Origin: Candidatus Parvarchaeota archaeon
GTDB taxonomy: Archaea > Nanobdellota > Nanobdellia > Parvarchaeales > Parvarchaeaceae
Direction: 5' to 3'
Assembly (NCBI GenBank): GCA_023261805.1
Contig: JAGDXV010000006.1
Coordinates: 1-34,466 of the forward strand
DNA length: 34,466 nucleotides
Part shown: positions 8,873 to 19,889 of the stretch, piece after piece
Position numbering within the stretch: the first letter of the stretch is position 1
Layout: the number at the start of each line of letters is the position of its first letter
The notes under the pieces: model-generated
What the model saw: only the letters and a program-made list of their open reading frames with translations
What the model was told of the DNA's origin: nothing
Database searches by the model: none
Position numbers and translations under genes: made by a program

Positions 8873-9337
8873 ATGTTCGGGAATTTTGGCTTCAATCGAG
8901 GCTTTCATGAAAGGCGCGGGTTTGGGCTGAGGTACTGGATTCTCTCGATCGCGTCGGAGAGGGAGGTCACTGGTGCTCAGATCGGGTCAGCGATATCAGA
9001 ATTCAGCGGGGGACGATGGTCTCCCTCACCAGGCTCGCTGTACTTGTTCCTTAAGGAGTTAGCGGATGAGGGTTATCTGAGCGTTCATGAGAAGGAAGGC
9101 AAAAAATATTACACCACCTCACAGAAAGGAGCGGCTCTTTTGAGAGATTCATGGTTCCCATGGCATAAGATGGGATGGTTTTTTGGTGCAGGCGATAGTT
9201 CTTTGGCGGAAGATATAGCAGAGATAGATTCGAAGCTTAGAGATCTAAAAGAGAAGAAAGGAGCACTTTCTTCCTCCGATAAAGAGAAGCTACGTAAAAT
9301 AAAGGAGCTGGTCACGGAGCTCATAGATGGACTCTGA
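8873..9337 (+). CDS. PadR family transcriptional regulator
   Basis: RYWILSIASEREVTGAQIGSAISEFSGGRWSPSPGSLYLFLKELADEGYLSVHEKEGKKYYTTSQKGAALL. Confidence 0.88.
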   Translation: MFGNFGFNRGFHERRGFGLRYWILSIASEREVTGAQIGSAISEFSGGRWSPSPGSLYLFLKELADEGYLSVHEKEGKKYYTTSQKGAALLRDSWFPWHKMGWFFGAGDSSLAEDIAEIDSKLRDLKEKKGALSSSDKEKLRKIKELVTELIDGL

Positions 9338-10370
9338 GGGTTCCTATATGAGGAGTCTCTAAATATACTTCCAAGCCCTTCGTGGAAATCGCCGTCTCTC
9401 CGATTTTAGTCCCGTTGATTCCATCGAGTATCTCTGTACGCGAAATTTCCCTCGGTTTGTGTGTGCTCGTCTGCTCAATCATAGTGAGATATTCGATCGC
9501 TTGATTAAGATAATTGAAATAATTAGCCAAGTTCATCAAGCTTTGTGGGTATTCGATATCTCTTTTATTAGGATTTGTCTTATATGTTGGAATGTAAAAT
9601 ATAGCCGGGTTTTTATCATCTTTTGATAATCGTCTCCAACCGATAAGATTGTCAAGATTTCTCCAATAAACAGTCCCATCCCCACCAACCACGCTTTCTT
9701 TTCCAATATCGCTGCCCGCGGGCGGTTTTGTGTCTATGACACTGCGTGTTTCCGGATCAAAAGAATTTAGTTCGAATAATGCGATTCCAAGTAGGCTTCT
9801 CTGAAGATTTTTCCAGAGTTTATCGTCTCTATGTATTCTTTCCCTCTCTTCTTTTTGTTTGTAGAGATCACAGACCGATATAACTGAAGGGAGAAGAACG
9901 TATTCTTGTGTTGGTTTTTCTGCATTTGCCAGCAAAATACGCTCCAGTTTTCTATCTCTGATCACAGCTATTGTAGGTGCAAAATGTGCGCCGTAAAGAT
10001 CGTGCCTCTCGCCTAATTTCTTTGAGAAATTTAGGTTGTCAATAGCGAGAGCCTCTGGTTGTCCCATTGAGGTAGAATTCATTGGAGCTACCGGTTGCGA
10101 TGCAAAGTAATAGCGGGTGCGTTTCGCTTTTCTTTCTTTAGAGGTCACTGATGTCACGCCTTTTATTAAAATATAATTTCCATCACTCCTTTCGCTTAAG
10201 ACAACCGATCCATCACCATAATTGATCGCATCTACTGTCGCTCCCTGAACAGATCCGAAGTAAGGCGATACTTTCGGAGCGGCTTCAAAGATGTCTTTGA
10301 ATCTTTCATCAAGTCCTAAAATTGTAATCTCCTCTTTGGGGACGGTTGCTAATGTAATTTTCTTCTCCAT
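9321..10370 (-). CDS. Hypothetical protein
   Basis: 349-aa ORF with a TATA-like TTTATATA ~28 nt upstream of ATG; no family recognised. Confidence 0.7.
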   Translation of the reverse strand: MEKKITLATVPKEEITILGLDERFKDIFEAAPKVSPYFGSVQGATVDAINYGDGSVVLSERSDGNYILIKGVTSVTSKERKAKRTRYYFASQPVAPMNSTSMGQPEALAIDNLNFSKKLGERHDLYGAHFAPTIAVIRDRKLERILLANAEKPTQEYVLLPSVISVCDLYKQKEERERIHRDDKLWKNLQRSLLGIALFELNSFDPETRSVIDTKPPAGSDIGKESVVGGDGTVYWRNLDNLIGWRRLSKDDKNPAIFYIPTYKTNPNKRDIEYPQSLMNLANYFNYLNQAIEYLTMIEQTSTHKPREISRTEILDGINGTKIGETAISTKGLEVYLETPHIGTLRVHL

Positions 10371-10442
10371 ATTTATCGCTTTAGAATAAGATAATAAATC
10401 TATATAAATCTTTTGTGCAGAACTTTAATCTCAGTGTTTGTC

Positions 10443-12407
10443 TCACCAGATTCCTATATGAGGGTGCTCTATTCTCAAATGTTTTAACCGGCTTTTTTCC
10501 CTGAAGGTTTCCTCAAAATTTGGATGGGTTATGACGGGTACGAGGCCGCGTATTTTTCCAGGCGAGTGCGGGTCGGTGAGAGAAAGGACCCTCTCTGCTT
10601 TTTCAGTTATGTTTTGTTTCCAAATTTGGGACCAAGAGATATAGAAACGCTGAAAAGGAGTGAAGCCTTCTATGATTCGATTTTCAGAAGGATGTCTTTT
10701 CAAGTATCTTGACAGCGCATCATAGGCTATGGCTATTCCACCAAGATCTGCGATGTTTTCACCGAGTGTCAGCTTTCCATTGAGCTTTATACCTGGAAGG
10801 ATTTCAAAGGAGGAGTAATACTTTTCCACTTTTCTCGCAGCTTTCTTGAAATTTCTTCTGTCCTCCAGTTTCCACCATTCCTTCAGTCTCCCTTCTTTAT
10901 CATGTAAGCTTCCCTGATCATCAAAGGCGTGGGTTATTTCATGTGAGATGACCCCTCCGATGCCGCCGTAATTTACAGCCGCATCTTTTTTTTCATCGAA
11001 GAATGGAGGCTGCAATATGCCTGCGGTTATAACGATCTCATTCATATCAAATTCGCAGTACGCATTCACAGTCTGGGGTGTCATCAACCATTCCTCTTTG
11101 TCGACTTTCTTTCCAACACGCGACATCAATCTCCTAGTCTCAAATTCCATTGAGCGGACATAATTTCCGAAAAAGTCATCTCTTTTTATTTTCAACGATG
11201 AATAGTCTCTGAACTTTTTAGGATAGCCAACCATCGGGGTCAGCGCATCCAGTTTCTCAAGCGCTTTTCTCTTCGTTTCTTCACTCATCCATTTGACCTT
11301 TGATAGTCTTTCACGGAAAGCAGATAGCAGATCGTCTATCAGCTCTTCAGCTTTCTTTTTTGCATCAGGACTGAAGTATTTTTCAACATAAAGTCTTCCG
11401 ATAGCTTCTCCAACTAATTCATCCAGCATCATCACCCCGCGCTTCCATCTCTGCGGTGGCTTTTTCTGTCCAGTCAAAAATCTACCGAAGAAGCTGAAGG
11501 ATTCATTATAAGCGGCGGAATGAAGGGCGCCGACAGAGTATCTCAAGACCCTCCATCTCAGATACGCTTTTATCTCGTCTGTACCGCTCAGGTCGGTTAT
11601 TTTATTCACCTTGTCCATGAATTCCGGCTGGCCTATCACAATGAATGGCTGGTCTATTCCAAATGAAGAGTAGAAGCGATGTATATCGATTTTATTGAAC
11701 CTTCGTTTTATTTCTTTTTGAGAGAAACGATTGTAATTTTTTATTTCATCCCTTAACTCAGCATTGCTCCTGCTGGCCTTCGCCAAATGTGTCTCTATCT
11801 TCATTATCGCTTCTGCATTTCTTTCGGCCTCGCTCTTGTCGGTTCCGTACATCACGAACATCTTCGTAATGTGTTCACGATATCTTTTCAATACCGGCGC
11901 ATACTGCTCTTTAAGATAATAGTCCCTATCAGGCAGAGTCAGACCGCCTTGTTCAACATAAAAGGAATATATTGAGGGCTCTTTTTGGTCCGGCCCGCTT
12001 GTATATTCGAAGAAAGTATCGAGACCGATCTTTGCAAAATCGATCACACAAATGTTAATATCATCAATATCCTTTATCTCATCGATCTTTTTCATTAACT
12101 CGTAAATTGGTCTGAACTTCAGCTCTTCCATTCTTTTTGTGTTCATGAATGAATAGTAAAGATCACCGATCTTTTTCTTCAACGGGTCCTTCTTTTCATT
12201 CAGGCATTCCTCAGCTATCCTTTTTAATTCAAGCAAGTTTCTTTCATCGAGCTGATCAAATGAACCATATCTTGTTCTGTCCTTGGGAAGGGGGTTTTTC
12301 TTCATCCAGTTCTCACAGGAATAGAGATAGAAGTTATCAAATGGATCTCTATTGAGATTCATATTCTTTATCGAGAAGCCGATATCCTTCATAAAACGCC
12401 TTATCAT
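10443..12407 (-). CDS. M13 family metallopeptidase (neprilysin/PepO-like)
   Basis: GGVISHEITHAFDDQG (HExxH) and GENIADLGGIAIAYDAL; C-terminal Trp; no obvious signal peptide. Confidence 0.93.
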   Translation of the reverse strand: MIRRFMKDIGFSIKNMNLNRDPFDNFYLYSCENWMKKNPLPKDRTRYGSFDQLDERNLLELKRIAEECLNEKKDPLKKKIGDLYYSFMNTKRMEELKFRPIYELMKKIDEIKDIDDINICVIDFAKIGLDTFFEYTSGPDQKEPSIYSFYVEQGGLTLPDRDYYLKEQYAPVLKRYREHITKMFVMYGTDKSEAERNAEAIMKIETHLAKASRSNAELRDEIKNYNRFSQKEIKRRFNKIDIHRFYSSFGIDQPFIVIGQPEFMDKVNKITDLSGTDEIKAYLRWRVLRYSVGALHSAAYNESFSFFGRFLTGQKKPPQRWKRGVMMLDELVGEAIGRLYVEKYFSPDAKKKAEELIDDLLSAFRERLSKVKWMSEETKRKALEKLDALTPMVGYPKKFRDYSSLKIKRDDFFGNYVRSMEFETRRLMSRVGKKVDKEEWLMTPQTVNAYCEFDMNEIVITAGILQPPFFDEKKDAAVNYGGIGGVISHEITHAFDDQGSLHDKEGRLKEWWKLEDRRNFKKAARKVEKYYSSFEILPGIKLNGKLTLGENIADLGGIAIAYDALSRYLKRHPSENRIIEGFTPFQRFYISWSQIWKQNITEKAERVLSLTDPHSPGKIRGLVPVITHPNFEETFREKSRLKHLRIEHPHIGIW

Positions 12408-12460
12408 GTTATGAATCCAAGAAATTATTAATATCTTTGCACGAGTTTTGCCCGGACCGA

Positions 12461-12472
12461 AAGCTTTAAATA
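12461..12472 (+). promoter_or_regulatory. BRE/TATA promoter of the RNA polymerase operon
   Basis: GGACCGAAAGCTTTAAATACTT ~35 nt upstream of rpoH. Confidence 0.6.
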
Positions 12473-12506
12473 CTTAAATAAGTAAATACCATAAGACCTC
12501 TGTACC

Positions 12507-12740
12507 TTGGAATCTAATGTTTTGACTCATGTTTTATCGCCTAAGTATCGAGTAATGACTGATCAGGAAGTTGAGTCACTACTTAGTAAATACAAAATTT
12601 CAAAGAAGGATTTGCCCAAGATAAAGAGCACCGATCCAGCTGTTGTTGCGATCGGCGCGCAGGAAGGTCAAGTCCTTGAGATCACAAGAAAAAGCAGGAC
12701 AGCAGGCGAGTCTTATTATTACAGGTTAATCGTAAAGTGA
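12507..12740 (+). CDS. rpoH: DNA-directed RNA polymerase subunit H
   Basis: NVLTHVLSPKYRVMTDQEVESLLSKYKISKKDLPKIKSTDPAV...; immediately upstream of rpoB''; TTG start. Confidence 0.93.
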   Translation: MESNVLTHVLSPKYRVMTDQEVESLLSKYKISKKDLPKIKSTDPAVVAIGAQEGQVLEITRKSRTAGESYYYRLIVK

Positions 12741-12750
12741 TTAAAAGGTT

Positions 12751-14229
12751 ATGGATAACGCTCAGAAAGCCATCTTGTTAGACGCGGCGATCAACTTCGC
12801 AGAGCGGGCAAACTTTCACATAACATCTTTCAATTATTTCATCGAGCACACACTGCAGTCCATAATCGATTCAAACTCTAAGATAGAACCGGTTATAAAG
12901 CCGCAGGGTGCCGAGGACTTCTATATAAAACTTGGAAAGATAGAGCTTCTCCCTCCTGATGTTCATGAAGCTGACAGCGCCGTAAGGCCGTTGTATCCAA
13001 TGGAGGCAAGGATACGTGATCTCACCTACGACAGTCCGATGCTTCTTAATGTTTCCTACATGGCGAACGATGAACCTATAAAGGAGGACAAGGTTCTTAT
13101 AGGAAGGCTTCCGATAGTCGTCAAATCGAATCTTTGCCGGTTGAACGGTCTCAGCAGGGAGGAGCTAATAAAATTGAATGAGGATCCAGACGATCCTGGC
13201 GGTTATTTCATAATCAGTGGAACTGAGCGTGTTGTGATGACAGCCGAAGATCTGGCTCCTAATAATATCCTGATCAACAAGGAGGAGAGGGAAGGGATAC
13301 AGTACACGGTGAAGATATTTGCTGATGTCACGGACGTAAAAGTGCCCCACACCATAATTCTTTCGAACAATAATCTGCTTTACATCGACTTTGGAAGGTT
13401 GAGGAGAGTGCCGGTCACAACACTTCTTAAAGCGCTTGGGGAAGAGAACGATCAGAAACTTATAGAGTCTATCGCTCAGGGGGACAAGGACATCGAAAAC
13501 ACGATAGATCTGAATCTTACGGCCATGCCCGTTACGGACAAGGGAGAGGCATTGGAATCGATAGGGAACTCTCTTCATTCAATTCATCCGAAGGAAACAG
13601 CCGAATCAAACATCGATCTTCTTCTTTTCCCATTCATGGGAAGAACGCCCGATTCTAGACAAGCCAAGGCCGAATACATAAAGTATGTCATCAGATATCT
13701 TCTGAAATATGTGGAGGAAGGAAAAGAGGTTTACAAGGATCACTATGCTAACAAGAGACTGCACGGAGAGAACTATCAGCTTGAGACGCTTTTCAGGTTC
13801 ATATTCAGGCAGATAATAAACGATGCAAAATATAACTTTGAAAGAGGGGTCAGGAAGGACAGGATACCCAACCCTCAGTACATATTCACATCGGATCAGA
13901 TGACCCTTAGACTAAGATCCTCGCTTGCGACAGGAAGGTGGCCTGGAGGCAAGGTAGGGGTTACACAGCACCTGGAGAGAAGGAGCTTCCCATCGATGAT
14001 CTCAAACCTCAGGAAAGCCGAATCATCTTTAACATCAAACAGGGAGAACTTCAGCGCGAGGGATCTTCACGGTACACACTTCGGCAGATTCTGCGCGGTT
14101 GAGACACCGGAAGGTGCCAATGTCGGTTTGACGAAAAACATCGCGATTTTTGCTAAGATTTCGGACGAAAACAGCGAAGAAGAGAAGATTTACAAGAAGC
14201 TCGAGGATATTGGGGTAAAGACGTTATGA
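12751..14229 (+). CDS. rpoB2: DNA-directed RNA polymerase subunit B'' (split rpoB)
   Basis: GGYFIISGTERVVMTAEDLAPN, NFSARDLHGTHFGRFCAVETPEGANVGLTKNIAI. Confidence 0.95.
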   Translation: MDNAQKAILLDAAINFAERANFHITSFNYFIEHTLQSIIDSNSKIEPVIKPQGAEDFYIKLGKIELLPPDVHEADSAVRPLYPMEARIRDLTYDSPMLLNVSYMANDEPIKEDKVLIGRLPIVVKSNLCRLNGLSREELIKLNEDPDDPGGYFIISGTERVVMTAEDLAPNNILINKEEREGIQYTVKIFADVTDVKVPHTIILSNNNLLYIDFGRLRRVPVTTLLKALGEENDQKLIESIAQGDKDIENTIDLNLTAMPVTDKGEALESIGNSLHSIHPKETAESNIDLLLFPFMGRTPDSRQAKAEYIKYVIRYLLKYVEEGKEVYKDHYANKRLHGENYQLETLFRFIFRQIINDAKYNFERGVRKDRIPNPQYIFTSDQMTLRLRSSLATGRWPGGKVGVTQHLERRSFPSMISNLRKAESSLTSNRENFSARDLHGTHFGRFCAVETPEGANVGLTKNIAIFAKISDENSEEEKIYKKLEDIGVKTL

Positions 14230-16028
14230 GTTCAGTCATATTGAATGGAAAGCTTGTAGGCTCAGTTGATGACGGAAAGGCAACAGCGCAAAAGATAAGG
14301 GAAGCCAGGCGTGCTGGAGAGATACCATATGAGACAAGCGTAAGGTATAGAGAGGACATGGATACGGTCGTCATAAACTCCGACGGCGGAAGGCTTCTTC
14401 GTGCATTGATAGTTGTAAAGGATGGAAAACCCCTCATCACATCTGAGGACATACAGCTACTGTCGGAAGGCAGAATTTCATGGGAAGATCTCGTCAAACA
14501 AGGGAAGATAGATTACTTGGATGCGGAAGAAGAGGAAGATGCTTACATAGCATTGAATGAAAACGAATTAACAAAAGAGCATACCCACCTTGAGATCTCC
14601 CCTCTTTCTGTGTTAGGGATGCAGGCTGCGCTGCTTCCATTTGTTAATCACAACAACGGGCACAGGAATATACCGGCCGTGAAGAGTGTCCTACAAGGTG
14701 TTGGAATATATAATACGAATTATCTGATGCGCGTGGATAATGATTCAGCCATAGCGATCGACCAGCAGCGCCCTATCGTTAAAACAGTCCTGCACGACAG
14801 GAAGAGTGCGAAATCTCATCCTTTCGGTCAGAATGTTGTCGTCGCGGTGATGTCATATCTAGGTTACAACATGGATGATGCGATAATTGTCAATAAATCA
14901 TCCGTTGAAAGGGGTCTGTTCAGATCGATGTTCTTCAGGCCTTACAAGACGGCGGAGCTTCATTATATCGGCGGGCAGACCGATGAAATAACGATTCCGG
15001 ACAAAGATGTTATAGGTTACAAATCTGAGGATAGCTACTCTCACCTTGATGAAGACGGCATCGTCTCCCCGACAACTTACGTCAGCGGAGGGGACGTCGT
15101 GATAGGCAAGGTTTCACCTCCAAGGTTCGTTTCGGCATTAGACAAATTCAGATTAGGCATACAGAAGCGCGTTGAATCATCAGTCGAGTGCAGACCAGGA
15201 GAAGAGGGTGTGGTCGATACGGTTTATCTTTACTCTGGGGACGATGGAACAAAGCATGTGACTGTGAAAGTCAGGCAGGACAGACCTGTGGAGATAGGGG
15301 ATAAATTTGGTACGAGAAGCGGGCAAAAGGGCGTTGTGGGGATGCTGTTCAAACAGGAAGACATGCCTTTCACGCTTTCAGGTATCGTCCCGGACATCAT
15401 TTTCTCTCCTTATTCAATACCAAGCAGGATGACGATGGGTTATCTTCTCGAGCTTATAGGGGGTAAGGTCGGTTCCCTCGGCGGGAGATTCGTCGACGGC
15501 ACGCCTTTCACAGGGGAATCCGAAGAGGCACTGAGAGAGGAGCTCGCCTCTTATGGCTTTAGAGATACGGGCGTTGAGACGATGTACAATGGAGTAACGG
15601 GGGAGGAGATAAAGGCCAGAATATTTGTCGGAGACATGATGTACATAAGACTGAAACACTTCGTTTCAAACAAGATACAATGGCGCGCGAAGGGTCCTGT
15701 TCAGCTGCTTACAAGGCAGCCTACAGAGGGAAGATCTAAGCGCGGGGGCCTTCGTTTAGGTGAGATGGAGAAGGACGGTTTCATCGCCCACGGCGCCGCC
15801 CTCGCCCTCAAGGAAAGATTTGATTCGGATAAAGTTGTGATCCCTGTCTGCGCAAAATGCGGAAGTATAGCGGTTTACAATTTCAAGAGAAGGACCGGAT
15901 ACTGCCCAATAGACGGGGAGGACGCTCCGATAAAGCTTATAGAGACATCGGCGTCCTTCAAGATCTTCCTTGATGAACTGAAGTCAATGGGAATATATCC
16001 GAAAATAATTTTGGGTGATAAGGTATGA
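14226..16028 (+). CDS. rpoB1: DNA-directed RNA polymerase subunit B' (split rpoB)
   Basis: GQNVVVAVMSYLGYNMDDAIIVNKSSVERGLFRSMF, GDKFGTRSGQKGVVG, C-terminal zinc site CAKCG...YCPIDGE; ATGA overlap with rpoB''. Confidence 0.95.
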   Translation: MSSVILNGKLVGSVDDGKATAQKIREARRAGEIPYETSVRYREDMDTVVINSDGGRLLRALIVVKDGKPLITSEDIQLLSEGRISWEDLVKQGKIDYLDAEEEEDAYIALNENELTKEHTHLEISPLSVLGMQAALLPFVNHNNGHRNIPAVKSVLQGVGIYNTNYLMRVDNDSAIAIDQQRPIVKTVLHDRKSAKSHPFGQNVVVAVMSYLGYNMDDAIIVNKSSVERGLFRSMFFRPYKTAELHYIGGQTDEITIPDKDVIGYKSEDSYSHLDEDGIVSPTTYVSGGDVVIGKVSPPRFVSALDKFRLGIQKRVESSVECRPGEEGVVDTVYLYSGDDGTKHVTVKVRQDRPVEIGDKFGTRSGQKGVVGMLFKQEDMPFTLSGIVPDIIFSPYSIPSRMTMGYLLELIGGKVGSLGGRFVDGTPFTGESEEALREELASYGFRDTGVETMYNGVTGEEIKARIFVGDMMYIRLKHFVSNKIQWRAKGPVQLLTRQPTEGRSKRGGLRLGEMEKDGFIAHGAALALKERFDSDKVVIPVCAKCGSIAVYNFKRRTGYCPIDGEDAPIKLIETSASFKIFLDELKSMGIYPKIILGDKV

Positions 16029-18556
16029 AGTTGGACAGCGATTTTATTTCAAACAAGATAGCGGCTCTGGAATTTGGAATATTATCACCAAGAATAATAG
16101 AAAAGATGAGCAGTGTTGCGATAACATCATCGGAACTTTATGATATTGACGGTCTTCCAGTCGATGGAGGGCTTGAGGATCTGAGACTTGGCGTGACAGA
16201 TCCAGGGCTTGTCTGCAAGACCTGTGGAAACTCCGTAAGGGATTGTCCGGGTCATTTCGGCCATCTTGAGCTTGCAAGACCTGTGTTCAACATAAAGATG
16301 GTCCCGATGGTTCACAACCTTCTTAATGCTACATGCGATGTGTGCGGGAGGATACTGATACCTGAAAACACTTTGAAGAAGATTTCTGATAGATTGGAGG
16401 AGATCGAAGCGCAGGAGGGGATAACCGCGAAGGAGAATTACATCAGGAAAATAATCAAGCATGCCAAGAATGTGATGGTATGTCCATTCTGTCATGCAAG
16501 GCAGTCGAAGGTTAAACTTGAGAGGCCGTACACCTTTAAGTCGGAAGGCCAGATCTTGACGCCTGTAGATGTGATGGAAAGACTTGAAAGGATAAAGGAT
16601 TCGGACCTTAAGTTTTTCGGGATGGATCCAGACTCATCAAGGCCCGAGTGGATGATAATAACAGTTCTGCCGATACCGCCCGTCACAATAAGACCACCTA
16701 TTACGCTCGAGACGGGACAGAGGAGCGAGGATGATTTAACCCACAAGCTAACGGACATAGTGAGGACAAATCAGAGACTGGCCGAGAACATAAAATCAGG
16801 TGCGCCGGAGGTCATAATAGACGAGCTTTGGGATCTGCTTCAGTATCATGTCACGACTTTGATATCAAATGATACAGCACAAGTTCCTGTCGCCAGTCAG
16901 AAATCATCAGGTAAGAAGCTGCGTACGCTTGAGGACAGAATAAAGGGAAAGGAGGGAAGGTTCCGTGGATCGACCCTTGGAAAGCGTGTAAATTTCAGTG
17001 CAAGGTCGGTGATATCCCCTGATCCTTTCTTAAAATTGGATGAAGTCGGGGTGCCTTTGGTGATAGCAAGGGATCTAACCTACCCGGAGCGTGTGACAGA
17101 CATCAACCTGGAAAGGGTCAAGGGATACATAAAGAACTTCAACTCTTACCCCGGCGCGAATTACATCGTCACACCTGATGGGATAAGGAAGAAAATCACA
17201 GAGGCGAACGTCGATCTTTTGTTGGATGAGGTGAAACCTGGATATATTGTTGAAAGGCATCTTTTGAACGGGGATGTCGTGATATTCAATAGGCAGCCTT
17301 CTCTGCACAGACTGTCGTTGATGGGCCATTCTGTCAGGGTCTTACCGCAGAGAACTTTGAGTGTGAACCCAACCTCGACGCTTCCTTACAATGCAGATTT
17401 CGATGGGGATGAGATGAACATCCATCTTCTTCAGAATGAAGAGGCAAAAGCCGAAGCAACCCTGATAATGGACATAAAGAACAATATCGTCTCCCCGCGT
17501 CATGGTTTGCCGTTGATAGGAGCGACGCAGGATTATCTTTCAGGTTGTGCGATACTGACCAAGAAAGAAACGGTCCTGGATGCAAGCGATGTCGGACAGC
17601 TCCTTGCGATGGCGGATGTGGAGGTAGATCTGACTAAAAAGAAGTACACAGGGAGAGAAGTGTTCAGCATGCTTTTGCCAGAGGATCTAAACTTTGAAGG
17701 GGAAAGCAAGGTTTACAAGAGCACAGGCGACGATGATGCTTACGTAAGAATAAAGAATGGAAAGCTCATCACCGGCGTGATCGATTCAGAGATCATAGGA
17801 AGGGAGAGCGGAAGCCTCCTTCAGTATCTTTTCGTTAGGTATGGTGGCAGCACCACTGCCACCCTTATCAACAGAATAGTCAAGTTGTCTTTGATGGTTT
17901 TAATGAAATTTGGGATCAGTGTCAATCCAGGAGATTTTGATCTTCCGGAAAATGCATACAAATTGGTCGATGATACTATCAGCGAAGCCGAGAAGGGTGT
18001 CGATTCGCTGCTGAAGAAATACGATAGAAACGTTGAGAATCAAATACTTGCTATCACAGAGAAGGTGAGAGGAGAAGCGAGGAACATCGTCAGGAAATAC
18101 ATAAAGACAGAGGGAAACACGATAAACGATATGATGATAACTGGTGCGAAGGGGAGCATAATAAACTACGTTCCAACGGCAGCGGTGATCGGCCAGCAGC
18201 TCCTCAGGGATGCAAGGCTGAATGAAGGGTATGAGTCAAGGATTCTGGCTCACTTTAAGCGGGGGGACATGGGCCTGTCTGCAAAAGGTTTTGTCAGGTC
18301 AAGCTATAAGAGGGGACTGAACCCGATCGAGTTTTTCTTCCACCAGGCAAGTTCAAGAGAAGGATTAATGGATAATGTCATAAGGACGCCTGTTTCAGGT
18401 TACCTGTACAGGAGGCTTTCATCGGCTTTGCAGGATCTTAAGATAAGCGATGATCTTTCAGTGAGGGAAGGGAACAAAATAATACAATTCAAGTATGGAG
18501 AGGACGGGATAGATGTATCGCTGAGCGACAGAGGGGATTTGAATCTATGGATATAA
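16025..18556 (+). CDS. rpoA1: DNA-directed RNA polymerase subunit A'
   Basis: Catalytic [30 protein letters not shown] zinc motif; [15 protein letters not shown]. Confidence 0.96.
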   Translation: MKLDSDFISNKIAALEFGILSPRIIEKMSSVAITSSELYDIDGLPVDGGLEDLRLGVTDPGLVCKTCGNSVRDCPGHFGHLELARPVFNIKMVPMVHNLLNATCDVCGRILIPENTLKKISDRLEEIEAQEGITAKENYIRKIIKHAKNVMVCPFCHARQSKVKLERPYTFKSEGQILTPVDVMERLERIKDSDLKFFGMDPDSSRPEWMIITVLPIPPVTIRPPITLETGQRSEDDLTHKLTDIVRTNQRLAENIKSGAPEVIIDELWDLLQYHVTTLISNDTAQVPVASQKSSGKKLRTLEDRIKGKEGRFRGSTLGKRVNFSARSVISPDPFLKLDEVGVPLVIARDLTYPERVTDINLERVKGYIKNFNSYPGANYIVTPDGIRKKITEANVDLLLDEVKPGYIVERHLLNGDVVIFNRQPSLHRLSLMGHSVRVLPQRTLSVNPTSTLPYNADFDGDEMNIHLLQNEEAKAEATLIMDIKNNIVSPRHGLPLIGATQDYLSGCAILTKKETVLDASDVGQLLAMADVEVDLTKKKYTGREVFSMLLPEDLNFEGESKVYKSTGDDDAYVRIKNGKLITGVIDSEIIGRESGSLLQYLFVRYGGSTTATLINRIVKLSLMVLMKFGISVNPGDFDLPENAYKLVDDTISEAEKGVDSLLKKYDRNVENQILAITEKVRGEARNIVRKYIKTEGNTINDMMITGAKGSIINYVPTAAVIGQQLLRDARLNEGYESRILAHFKRGDMGLSAKGFVRSSYKRGLNPIEFFFHQASSREGLMDNVIRTPVSGYLYRRLSSALQDLKISDDLSVREGNKIIQFKYGEDGIDVSLSDRGDLNLWI

Positions 18557-19680
18557 GTGAGATACCGAAGAAATACATCGAGAAATTCAAACAGATCGAG
18601 GGGGAGAATGCAGACCTGAATAAGCTGAAGGAGATATACGAAAAATCCCTGATAACCCGCGGCGAGGCGGTCGGGATCGTTGCCGCCCAGAGCATCGGCG
18701 AGGCAAGTACCCAGCTTACCCTGAGGACGAAACACGTTGCAGGTCTTTCGGCGATAAATGTAACCTCCGGTCTTCCAAGGCTTGTCGAGCTTTTCGATGC
18801 AAAGAAAAACATAGCGACTCCATCGATGACGATATATTTAAAAGAAGACATCGCAAAATCAAGGGAAAAGGCGCTCGATTTCGCGGACAGACTGATTCAG
18901 ATAAAAGTCGGGGACCTCATCTCCTCTTACAGCATTCAATTGAGGAGGAAGGAACTCATTTTCCTGTTTGATCGGGAGGCGATGGACTCATATAAAATAA
19001 CCTTCAAGGACGTCGAGAGCAAGTTGAGGCCACTGAACTTTGAGATGAGCGTCGACGGGAACGAGCTGCATGTCATCGACAAAACAGCCGATTCTATCAA
19101 AAAGATAATGAGAACGAAAAGCAGGATTTCAAGCACATTGATAAGAGGAATACTGGGGATTGAGAGGACGATCGTATCTCAGGACAAGGACGGATCATTT
19201 TATATTTCAACGTACGGTACAAACCTCAAGGAAGTGCTGAAGCAGGAAGAGGTCGATACGACGAGGACTGTATCGAACGATGTGCTTGAGGTCGCAAGCG
19301 TATTGGGGATAGAGGCTGCAAGAACCCTGATAATAAATGAGGCTTCCCAGACGCTGGAGGCGGTCGGACTGATGGTCGATTCGAGGCATCTTTCACTTGT
19401 CGCTGATGCTATGTGCAGTGATGGATCGGTGAGAGGGATCAGCAGGTACGGTATCACAGGAGAGGTTGAATCTGTGATATCAAGGGCTTCGTTTGAGGTG
19501 CCATTGAGGCATCTCGTCAATGCCGCCGTCATGCACGAAACAGATAAATTTGATTACGTAGCTAATAACGTGATGTCAAATCAGGTTGTGCCTGTTGGAA
19601 CAGGCGTCGTGAAATTGGTTTTGAGGGAGAATGGAAGAGGATCTCAGAAAGACGATTCAGGAGAAGATAAAACAGAATAA
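18547..19680 (+). CDS. rpoA2: DNA-directed RNA polymerase subunit A''
   Basis: [57 protein letters not shown]. Confidence 0.95.
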   Translation: MDISEIPKKYIEKFKQIEGENADLNKLKEIYEKSLITRGEAVGIVAAQSIGEASTQLTLRTKHVAGLSAINVTSGLPRLVELFDAKKNIATPSMTIYLKEDIAKSREKALDFADRLIQIKVGDLISSYSIQLRRKELIFLFDREAMDSYKITFKDVESKLRPLNFEMSVDGNELHVIDKTADSIKKIMRTKSRISSTLIRGILGIERTIVSQDKDGSFYISTYGTNLKEVLKQEEVDTTRTVSNDVLEVASVLGIEAARTLIINEASQTLEAVGLMVDSRHLSLVADAMCSDGSVRGISRYGITGEVESVISRASFEVPLRHLVNAAVMHETDKFDYVANNVMSNQVVPVGTGVVKLVLRENGRGSQKDDSGEDKTE

Positions 19681-19888
19681 GGTCATAATAGGCAAGAGGG
19701 AAACTATCAAGGCCGCAAAGGAAGGAACGATAGAGTTCATAGTCTACGCCGACAATGCAGATGAGAAGACAGTAAAAGCGTTGGATTCTTTGGAAATAAA
19801 AAAATACAAATATGAGGGGGACAGCGAGGCGCTGTCAATACTCTGCGGTAAGCCCTTCAATGTGCTTGTCTTAGGCGTGGAAAAATGA
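19631..19888 (+). CDS. rpl30e: Ribosomal protein L30e
   Basis: [31 protein letters not shown]; position between rpoA'' and nusA as in other archaea. Confidence 0.87.
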   Translation: MEEDLRKTIQEKIKQNKVIIGKRETIKAAKEGTIEFIVYADNADEKTVKALDSLEIKKYKYEGDSEALSILCGKPFNVLVLGVEK

Positions 19889-19889
19889 T

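Noticed and set aside
9341-10463. 13-bp direct repeat TTCCTATATGAGG at 9341 and 10451, encoding PHIG near the C-termini of two neighbouring proteins
   Set aside because: Short, within coding sequence of unrelated proteins, no further extension; likely coincidence
13165-13578. 137-aa minus-strand ORF inside rpoB''
   Set aside because: Antisense to a conserved catalytic subunit, no recognisable domain or promoter
16127-16495. 122-aa minus-strand ORF inside rpoA'
   Set aside because: Antisense shadow ORF of a conserved gene
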